Shown here: piece by piece, positions 25,910 to 32,461 of the stretch
Layout: every line of letters begins with the position of its first letter
Numbering within the stretch: position 1 is the first letter of the stretch
Assembly (NCBI RefSeq): GCF_902499125.1
Contig: NZ_CABVPX010000050.1
Location: 1-40,105 of the forward strand
Origin: Burkholderia arboris
GTDB lineage: Bacteria; Pseudomonadota; Gammaproteobacteria; Burkholderiales; Burkholderiaceae
DNA: 40,105 bases
Direction of reading: 5' to 3'
Notes under the pieces: generated by a model
The model's input: only the letters and a program-made list of their open reading frames with translations
Databases searched by the model: none
Told to the model about the DNA's origin: nothing
Program-made: the position numbers and the translations under genes

Positions 25910-27077
25910 CGTGCACCTCCTCCCCGACCAGGCCCAGTTCCGCGAGAATCGCGTCGCGGTCGCGATCGAGCGCCGGTGCGGCCCGGCGCGTGGCCGGATC
26001 GGGGCAGCCCGAGATCTTGATCGGCGTCCCGACGAGCCGGTACGGGCCGACGTCCGGATCGTCGACGTCGATCAGCATGTTGCGCGCGACCGTCTGCGGA
26101 TGAACGACGGCCTGGTCGACCCGGTTGATCGGGCCAGCCGGCAGCCCCGCGCGCGCGAACCGCTCGCACCAGGCTTCGACGCCGTGCGCCGCCAGCAGCG
26201 CATTGAGCGTGCGTTCGAGTTCGGCCTCGTGATCCTTGCGCGCCTCGCCGCCCGCGAAACGCGGATCGGCCGCGAGCGCCGGCACGCCGAGCGCGTCGCA
26301 CAGCAGCCGGAACAGCTTGTCGTTGCCGGCCGCGATGATGAGCGGGCCGTCCGCCGCGCGGTAGACACCGAACGGCGGCGCGATCGCCGGCCGATAACTG
26401 CCGACCGGCCCCGTGACTTCGCCGGTCGCGAAGTAACGGCCGATGAAATACTCCATCAGCGCAAGCTGACAGTCGAACATGCCGATATCGACCTTCGAAC
26501 CCTGCCCGGTGCGGCCGCGCCGCACGAGCGCCATCAGCAGCCCGGTCGTCAGGAACAGGCCGGCCGCGAGATCGCCGATCGACGGCCCGACCCGCACGGG
26601 CATGCGCCCGGGCTCGCCCGTCACGCTCATGATCCCGCCGAGCCCCTGGACGATCATGTCGTATGCGCGGTGGTCGCGATACGGCCCGGTGTGACCGAAC
26701 CCCGATGCGCTGCCGTAGATCAGGCGCGGGAAACGCGCATGCAGCGTGTCCCAGTCGTAGCCGATGCGCGCCATCGTACCGGGCCGGAAGTTCTCGGTGA
26801 CGACGTCGGCCTTCTCGAGCAGCGCGTCGAGCACGCGGCGGTCGGACGGGTCCTTCAGGTCGAGCGCGATGCTCTCCTTGCCGCGGTTGAGCGACGCGAA
26901 ATACGCGGACTTGCCGCCGTACCACGGGCCGTACGCGCGTGCGTCGTCGCCGGTCGACGGCCGCTCGACCTTGATCACGCGCGCGCCGTGATCGGCCAGC
27001 AGCATCGTGCAGAACGGCCCGGCCAGCACGCGCGTCAGGTCGACGATCACGAGCCCTTCGAGTGCGCCTTCCATCAT
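25896..27077 (-). CDS. CaiB/BaiF-type CoA-transferase (class III)
   Basis: The 393-residue protein has the class III CoA-transferase layout: LEGLVIVDLTRVLAGPFCTM at the N-terminus, DHGARVIKVERPSTGDDAR, NRGKESIALDLKDP, ENFRPGTMARIGYDW, and the catalytic Asp in VGPSIGDLAAGLFLTTGL (D169, the same number as in formyl-CoA transferase). It moves CoA between carboxylic acids, usually from succinyl-, acetyl- or oxalyl-type donors. The start ATG at 27077 overlaps the stop of the MetRS-like gene as ATGA, with GGAGG just upstream; the second ATG at 27074 is equally in frame. Its role in the cluster is unclear: it may activate an acyl building block or detoxify a by-product. Confidence 0.9.
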   Translation of the reverse strand: MMEGALEGLVIVDLTRVLAGPFCTMLLADHGARVIKVERPSTGDDARAYGPWYGGKSAYFASLNRGKESIALDLKDPSDRRVLDALLEKADVVTENFRPGTMARIGYDWDTLHARFPRLIYGSASGFGHTGPYRDHRAYDMIVQGLGGIMSVTGEPGRMPVRVGPSIGDLAAGLFLTTGLLMALVRRGRTGQGSKVDIGMFDCQLALMEYFIGRYFATGEVTGPVGSYRPAIAPPFGVYRAADGPLIIAAGNDKLFRLLCDALGVPALAADPRFAGGEARKDHEAELERTLNALLAAHGVEAWCERFARAGLPAGPINRVDQAVVHPQTVARNMLIDVDDPDVGPYRLVGTPIKISGCPDPATRRAAPALDRDRDAILAELGLVGEEVHDERA

Positions 27078-28669
27078 GCAACCTCCCGCATGCCGGGCGG
27101 CAGGACCGCCGCCAGGTCTCCCGGCGTGACCGGGTCGAAGTTCGCCAGCGGCGTGACGACCGGCGCCGACAGCCGCGCGAAGTCGCCCGCGTTCGGCTCG
27201 CCGCGCAACCCGAGCGCGCGCCACGCGGTCTGCGCGAGCGCCGGCATCAACGGCCATGCGAGCAGCGCGAAGCCCTTGGTCCAGCCGTACAGGTCGCCGG
27301 CCGCGCGCGCGCCGTCGAAGTGCGCGCTCCAGCGCTCGACGATGCCGGCCAGCGCCGTCGGGTCGAAGGTCGCGAAATCCATCGCGCGCTGCGCGTCGCG
27401 CCACGCCGCCTCGGCTGCCCGCGCCGTCTTGTCGGCCGGCACGCGCGCCGCGAGCGGCCCGCCGATCGACTCGGCCACGTGCCGCCGCACTGTCGCGTAC
27501 GGCCCGTTCACGAAGCGGCAGAATGCATCGCGATCGAAGTCGGTGCGTGCGTCGACCGGATTGGTCGACGCGACGAAGAAGCGCACCGCGTCGGCCGGCA
27601 CGCGCGTGCGCGCCGCGAGATCCTCGACCCAGATCGCCCAGCGCAGGCTCGTCGAGAACTTGCGCCCTTCCAGCGTGTAGAAGTGATTGATCACGAAGCG
27701 GTCGAACGGTTTCGACACGCCGTCGGCCATCGCCATCGCCTGAATGCCGACCAGATGCGACACGCAGTTGTCGATCCCGAATCCGTTGACGGTGATCACG
27801 TCCGACTCGCGATCGAACGGGTTCGCGCGCAGCCCGTGCTGGCGGGCATAGAGATCGCCGACGAAGCGGATCGCGCCGAACAGCAGCCCGTGCCCGAACA
27901 GCGTGCGCGGCGCGCCGTCGAGCGCATACGGCAGCCCCCAGCCGGCATGGCTCGTCAAGCGGAAACGCGCGCCGTCGCGCGCGAGATGGCGGCGCGCGAT
28001 ATCGACGAACTCCGGTGCGGTCTCGGTGCCGGCCAGCTGCGCGACCAGCGCGGCGGGATCCGCGATGTCGAAGAACAGGTTGTCCTGCTCGCGCATCGCG
28101 AGCGTCTCGCCCCAGCGCGCCGACGGTTCGCGCACGTCCTCCGGCTGGAAATGCGCGCCGCAGTCCTCGCAGAAGAATCCCGACACGTCGCGCGCGCACT
28201 GCGGGCAGCGGCCGAGCAGGAAACTGCCGGTCACGTAAGCATCGCGCGTGGCCGAATACGGCAGGCGCTCGCGCACCGTCGACACGCGCCGCTGCGCGGC
28301 CAGCCGCGCGACGAGCCCGTCGTGCGCGGCGAGGTACGCGTCGTGATGCGCATCGCCGAGCGGATCGACGAACAGGTCGACGTCGATGTTCATCGCGGCG
28401 AGATCGTCGACGATGCCCGCGCAGCTCTGCCGCGCGAGCGCCGCCGCGTCGATGCCGGCCTGCCCGGCGCGCAGCGGGATGTAGGAATCGTACGGGTCGC
28501 TCGCGCATGCGATGCGCGCGACCTCGCCGCGGCTGCGCAGGTGGCGCGCAAGCATGTCGAGCCGCAGGTACGGGCCGGCGATATGACCGAGGTGCAGGCG
28601 CCCGTTCGGCGCCGGCATCGCGGGCACGAGCAGGTAGTGGCGCGGGTCGCGGATCGTGTCGATCGGCAT
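27074..28669 (-). CDS. methionyl-tRNA synthetase-like adenylating enzyme (non-canonical, hydrazine-synthetase type)
   Basis: The 531-residue protein is a class I synthetase fold related to MetRS. HLGH (26-29) follows AMPAPNGR; a zinc knuckle CPQC-N8-CEDC is at 154-169; the KMSKS loop is replaced by KFSTS (336-340), so the second catalytic Lys is lost. The usual DEHG after the first motif is replaced by DPYDS, and the region near FGIDNCVSHLVG differs from housekeeping MetRS. It therefore probably adenylates an amino acid for metabolism, not for tRNA charging. In s56-p1 biosynthesis the MetRS-like domain of Spb40 works with a cupin domain to join an amino acid to N6-hydroxylysine. Here it is a separate protein, 13 bp after the ATP-grasp gene. 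GGAGG precedes the ATG. Confidence 0.87.
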   Translation of the reverse strand: MPIDTIRDPRHYLLVPAMPAPNGRLHLGHIAGPYLRLDMLARHLRSRGEVARIACASDPYDSYIPLRAGQAGIDAAALARQSCAGIVDDLAAMNIDVDLFVDPLGDAHHDAYLAAHDGLVARLAAQRRVSTVRERLPYSATRDAYVTGSFLLGRCPQCARDVSGFFCEDCGAHFQPEDVREPSARWGETLAMREQDNLFFDIADPAALVAQLAGTETAPEFVDIARRHLARDGARFRLTSHAGWGLPYALDGAPRTLFGHGLLFGAIRFVGDLYARQHGLRANPFDRESDVITVNGFGIDNCVSHLVGIQAMAMADGVSKPFDRFVINHFYTLEGRKFSTSLRWAIWVEDLAARTRVPADAVRFFVASTNPVDARTDFDRDAFCRFVNGPYATVRRHVAESIGGPLAARVPADKTARAAEAAWRDAQRAMDFATFDPTALAGIVERWSAHFDGARAAGDLYGWTKGFALLAWPLMPALAQTAWRALGLRGEPNAGDFARLSAPVVTPLANFDPVTPGDLAAVLPPGMREVA

Positions 28670-28682
28670 GATGGCCTCCGGG

Positions 28683-29948
28683 TCAGTCCAGCGTGACGGT
28701 CACGTCGGCCGCGAGTTCGCGCAGCAGCGCCACGATGTCGCGGTCGAGTTCGCACTGCGCGATCAGGTACGCGATCTCGTACGCCTTGAACACGTCCTTC
28801 GGCAGCGCCATCTGCGCGCCCTTGCCGGCGACGACCTGCAGGAACCGCAGCTCCGGCCGCCGCCACAGCCGCTCGAAGCCCTCGACACGGGCGATGCGGC
28901 CGAGCCCCGGCGGCATCACGATGCGCTGTCCGGCGCGCGTCGACGCGGTGCCGAGCCGGTCGTCGAGCGGGCCGTCGATCGCGCCGCGCGCGAGATCGAG
29001 CACGGTGCGGTACGGCGAGAAGTCCGCGACGCTGTACGGGATCAGATGCGAGTTGATGAACTCGCCGCCGAGCCGCCCGCCGATCTCGAGAATCTTCGGG
29101 CCGTCGCGCGTCACCATCACGTCCGCGTGGAAGCCGCACCAGTCGATGCCGGTCGCCGCGACGCCCGCGCGCACCATGTCGCGGATCGCCGCCTGCGTGT
29201 CGGCCGGCAGCAGCGACGGCGTCACGTTCTCGTACTGGATCGGGATCGACCGGTCGAAGGTCTTGTCGATGATCGCGTTGATCGCGACGCGCCCGTGCGC
29301 GACGACGCCGGACACCGAATGCTCGCTGCCCGTCAGTTGTTCCTCGAGCAGCGCGTGATCGCCGTACAGGCTGAACATCTCGCCCTTCTCCGGCGAGTTG
29401 TACGCACGAAACGCGCGATAGACGTCGACGGGGTCGGCGTGCGCATCGACCGGAAAGATGCCGCGGCTGCCGGAGTTGCCGGCCGGCTTGAGCAGCGCGG
29501 GTGCGCCGATCCGTTGCAGCGCGGCGGTGAATTCGGCTTCGCTGCTGACGACCGCATAGCGCGGGTTCGCGTTCGGCACCGCGTCGAGCACGCGGCGGGT
29601 CGCGGCCTTGTCGCGCACGTTGAGCGCGGCGTCCGGCGCCGTGCCGCGCAGGCCGAGACGATGCGACAGCCGGCTCGCGAGCACCACTTCGAGATCCTTC
29701 CACGCGACGACGCCGGACAGCTCGACGCGATGTTCGCGCAGGTAGTCGAGAATCGTCCGCTCGGCTGCGTCGTAATCGCCGAGCCGGGTCGGAATGATGC
29801 CGGCGCAGCCGAACGAGCGGAACGCGTCCGGCGTCGGCGTCGCCACATAAAGATCGAGCCCGAGGCTGCGCGCCGCGTCGATTTCGGCGATCCGCTCGCC
29901 CGGAAGCGCGCGCGTGTCGAGATACAGCATGGCCGGTGCATGGGTCAT
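28683..29948 (-). CDS. ATP-grasp domain carboxylate-amine ligase
   Basis: The 421-residue protein has the ATP-grasp order: an N-terminal Rossmann-like domain (about 1-105), the central ATP-binding part ALLKPAGNSGSRGIFPV (K154 and Gly-rich loop), EEQLTGSEHSVSGVV, and the metal-binding end DGPKILEIGGRLGGEF (288-297). These enzymes join a carboxylate, through an acyl phosphate, to an amine or hydrazine. Nothing here points to purine or D-Ala enzymes. It lies 15 bp after the N-monooxygenase gene, with AGGAG about 10 bases before the ATG; a second Met at residue 7 is possible. In the cluster it is the natural candidate to form an amide or hydrazide between two building blocks. Confidence 0.88.
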   Translation of the reverse strand: MTHAPAMLYLDTRALPGERIAEIDAARSLGLDLYVATPTPDAFRSFGCAGIIPTRLGDYDAAERTILDYLREHRVELSGVVAWKDLEVVLASRLSHRLGLRGTAPDAALNVRDKAATRRVLDAVPNANPRYAVVSSEAEFTAALQRIGAPALLKPAGNSGSRGIFPVDAHADPVDVYRAFRAYNSPEKGEMFSLYGDHALLEEQLTGSEHSVSGVVAHGRVAINAIIDKTFDRSIPIQYENVTPSLLPADTQAAIRDMVRAGVAATGIDWCGFHADVMVTRDGPKILEIGGRLGGEFINSHLIPYSVADFSPYRTVLDLARGAIDGPLDDRLGTASTRAGQRIVMPPGLGRIARVEGFERLWRRPELRFLQVVAGKGAQMALPKDVFKAYEIAYLIAQCELDRDIVALLRELAADVTVTLD

Positions 29949-29963
29949 GGCGGGGTGCTCCTG

Positions 29964-31319
29964 TCAGTTCACGAGTTGTTGGGTGGCGGCCTGCGGCGCG
30001 TCGCCGTGCGGCCAGTCGACGAATCCCGGCGGCGTGCCGACCTCGTAGATGGACGCGCCCGCGATCGCGTTCGCGATCCGGCCGCTGCGCCACGCGGCCA
30101 GGCTCAGGTTCGGGTCGGCGATGCCGCGCGTCGTGCGCGCGGCGTTCTGGAAGAAAATCCGCGCGGCGCTCGGCCGGTTCCAGCGCACCGCATAGTCGTC
30201 GTCGAGCTCCGGTACGCCGTTGCGCGTGTGCATCTCGAAGCGCAGCGATTCGAGCGCGCCGGGCATCTGGAATTCGCTGCCCGTCGCGAGCAGCACGACG
30301 TCCGCATGCAGCGGCGCATGCACGCCGGTGCCGTCGTCGACGCTCAGCACGTAGCCGCCGTCCGCGCGGTGCAGGTTCGCCATGCTGCGGCCGGGCATCA
30401 GCGCGCAATGGCCGGTGCGCCCCTCGATGTGCGTGATCTCGTAGAGCCGCTGGTAGATCGCCGTCAGCAGCGGCAACGTGACGCCGTCGCTCGCGAGGCG
30501 CTGCGTCTCCAGCGCGTCGCGCTTGCGCTCCGGCGACAGCCGCGAGAAATGCGCGTTGTATTGCGGCACGAACCATTCGTTGACGAACGGCGAGTCGTCC
30601 ATCGGCAGGAAGTTCTCGCGCCGCGTCAGCCAGGCGATGTGCGCGGGCGCCGCATCGCCCGTCAACCCGAGCAGATGCAGCGCCAGCTCGGCGCCGCTCT
30701 GGCCGCCACCGACGATCGCGACGCGCCGGCCGGCAAGCGCCGGCCGCACGGTGCAGAACTGCGACGAATGCAGTACGTCGGCCCCGAGGTGCGGCCGCGC
30801 GCACGCGGGCACGCTCGGGCGCAGGCCGACGCCGACCACGAGGTTCCGGGTGCGCACGACGCCGTGCGAGGTCGTGACGCGCAGTGCGCGCCCGTCGCGC
30901 ACGACGCTTTCGACTTCGCAGTCGAACCGCAGGTTGTCGAGCGACGCGCACACCCACTGCATGTACTGTTCGAACTCGCGGCGGCGCACGGTCGGAAAGC
31001 GTGCGTTCGCGAACGCGTACAGCCGTTCGGTGCGTTGCAGGAACGCAATGAACGAGTAGCGGCTGCACGGATCGGCCAGCGTCACGAGGTCCTTCAGGAA
31101 GCTGGTCGTCAACGACGAATCGGCAAGCATCAGCCCGGGATGCCAGCGGAACCCGGGCCGGCGCTCGACGAACAGCGAACGCAGCCCGTCCAGCGGCGCC
31201 AGCAGCGCCGCCAGGCTCAGGTTGAACGGACCGACGCCGATACCGAGCACGTCGACTTCTTCTCCGGCAAAGGCCCGCGGCTTCGCGCCGTCGAGCGTCT
31301 GGAATTCGAAAGTGTTCAT
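29964..31319 (-). CDS. lysine/ornithine N-monooxygenase (IucD/PvdA/SidA family)
   Basis: This 451-residue protein is a flavin N-hydroxylating monooxygenase. FAD motif VDVLGIGVGPFNLSLAALL (22-40) has the family GxGPxNL form; the hallmark LTTSFLKDLVTLADP (70-84) with YSFIAFL follows; the NADPH motif is AIVGGGQSGAELALHLLGL (201-219); and VVLLATGSEF is the C-terminal ATG motif. Known members hydroxylate the side-chain amine of lysine or ornithine, usually for siderophores. No siderophore genes are nearby; the operon instead encodes a MetRS-like protein, a cupin and DAO oxidases, as with Spb38, which makes N6-hydroxylysine for hydrazine formation. The start at 31319 overlaps the upstream stop as ATGA. 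Which amino acid is hydroxylated is inferred, probably lysine. Confidence 0.92.
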   Translation of the reverse strand: MNTFEFQTLDGAKPRAFAGEEVDVLGIGVGPFNLSLAALLAPLDGLRSLFVERRPGFRWHPGLMLADSSLTTSFLKDLVTLADPCSRYSFIAFLQRTERLYAFANARFPTVRRREFEQYMQWVCASLDNLRFDCEVESVVRDGRALRVTTSHGVVRTRNLVVGVGLRPSVPACARPHLGADVLHSSQFCTVRPALAGRRVAIVGGGQSGAELALHLLGLTGDAAPAHIAWLTRRENFLPMDDSPFVNEWFVPQYNAHFSRLSPERKRDALETQRLASDGVTLPLLTAIYQRLYEITHIEGRTGHCALMPGRSMANLHRADGGYVLSVDDGTGVHAPLHADVVLLATGSEFQMPGALESLRFEMHTRNGVPELDDDYAVRWNRPSAARIFFQNAARTTRGIADPNLSLAAWRSGRIANAIAGASIYEVGTPPGFVDWPHGDAPQAATQQLVN

Positions 31320-32461
31320 CGCGCCTCCCCGGCACCGGTGATCGAATCGTGAAAGGCACCGTCGTCGGCCTGGCCGAGCACGCGCGCGGCCAGCGCCGCG
31401 CCGCCGTGAACGGCCGTGGCGATCCCGCTGCCGCAATAGCCGCCGCACCAGCCCAGCCGCCCGGCCGTGCCGACATGCGGCACGCCGAGCGCGGTGAAGC
31501 CGAGCGGCGCGGACCACACGTGCTCGACGCCCACGTGCTCGAGCGCCGGGAAATACGCGCCCAGCCGCGCACGCAACGCGGCCTCGACACCCGCGGGCGG
31601 CCCGTCGACCGCGAGGCCGAGCCGGCTGCCGAACAACAGCCGCCCGCTGTCGTCGAGCCGGAAATAATCCTTGTCGGCGGACAACGTGCCGTACACGCGC
31701 GGCTGCCGCGAAATGCGGCGCTGCGTCGCGTCGTCGAGGATGCGGGTAGCCAGCAGGTGCGTGCCGTAGCGTTCGAGCGGCGGGCGCAGGTCGGCCGGCA
31801 GCAGCGGCCACGCGTCCTCCGCGCACACCAGCGCGGTGCCCGCGTCGAGCGTCGCGTCGCCGAGGTCGAGCACGGCCGCATCGGGCACGAGCCGCACGGC
31901 GTTCACGCGCGCGCCGCGCCGGATCCGCACGCCGAGCGTGACCGCCCGCATCCGCATCGCATCGCGGAGCGCGCGCGGCCGGATCAGCGCGAACCTCAGG
32001 TTCAGCAGCCCCGCGATCGCATGCGCCGCGCCGGTTTCCTGCGTGACCGCCTGCGCGTCGAGCCACGCGACGCACGCATCCTGCTGCGCCGCGTAGTACT
32101 CGAAGCGGTGCGCCAGCTGCACCGCCGACGCGTCGTCGCACGCGAGCGTGATGTGGCCGGGATGCGCCCAGCCGCACGCGAGGTTGCGGCTATCGACGAA
32201 GCGCTTCAGGTACGCGATGGCCTGCGCGGCCGTGCGCTCGGCGGCCTGCGCCTGCGCGGCCGAAACCGGGCCGCGCGGCAGCGCCGGCGCGGCGCTCGCG
32301 ACCGAACCGAAGTTGAATGCGCTCGGCACGTCGCCGGGCGGATCGGCGTCGCAGACCTCAACCGTCGCGCCCTGCTCCGCCAGGTGGATCGCGGCGGACA
32401 GCCCCGTGTAGCCGCCGCCGACGATCGCGACGTCGGCGGTTCGTGTGCCGGGCGTTCTCAT
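31316..32461 (-). CDS. FAD-dependent oxidoreductase, DAO family (first flavoenzyme of the cluster, Spb39-like)
   Basis: The 381-residue protein has an N-terminal Rossmann motif TADVAIVGGGYTGLSAAIHL (8-27), an acidic second strand end, and a C-terminal LGWCGGYCGSGIATAVHGGA, the form seen in gamma-glutamylputrescine oxidase-like DAO enzymes. It should oxidise an amine C-N bond and use O2. In the s56-p1 pathway an enzyme of this superfamily (Spb39) cleaves N6-(carboxymethylamino)lysine to hydrazinoacetate. The gene is joined by ATGA overlaps to the aminomutase before it (32461) and the N-monooxygenase after it (31319), which suggests stoichiometric co-synthesis. Its specificity cannot be separated from that of the second flavoenzyme. 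Confidence 0.88.
   Translation of the reverse strand: MRTPGTRTADVAIVGGGYTGLSAAIHLAEQGATVEVCDADPPGDVPSAFNFGSVASAAPALPRGPVSAAQAQAAERTAAQAIAYLKRFVDSRNLACGWAHPGHITLACDDASAVQLAHRFEYYAAQQDACVAWLDAQAVTQETGAAHAIAGLLNLRFALIRPRALRDAMRMRAVTLGVRIRRGARVNAVRLVPDAAVLDLGDATLDAGTALVCAEDAWPLLPADLRPPLERYGTHLLATRILDDATQRRISRQPRVYGTLSADKDYFRLDDSGRLLFGSRLGLAVDGPPAGVEAALRARLGAYFPALEHVGVEHVWSAPLGFTALGVPHVGTAGRLGWCGGYCGSGIATAVHGGAALAARVLGQADDGAFHDSITGAGEAR

Noticed and set aside
27074..28669. Housekeeping methionyl-tRNA synthetase
   Set aside because: KFSTS and DPYDS replace KMSKS and DEHG, and the gene sits inside a metabolite operon with a cupin and N-monooxygenase.
29964..31319. Siderophore biosynthesis gene
   Set aside because: The enzyme family fits, but no NRPS, IucA/IucC synthetase, N-acyltransferase or TonB receptor is present. 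The MetRS-like, cupin and DAO neighbours explain it better.
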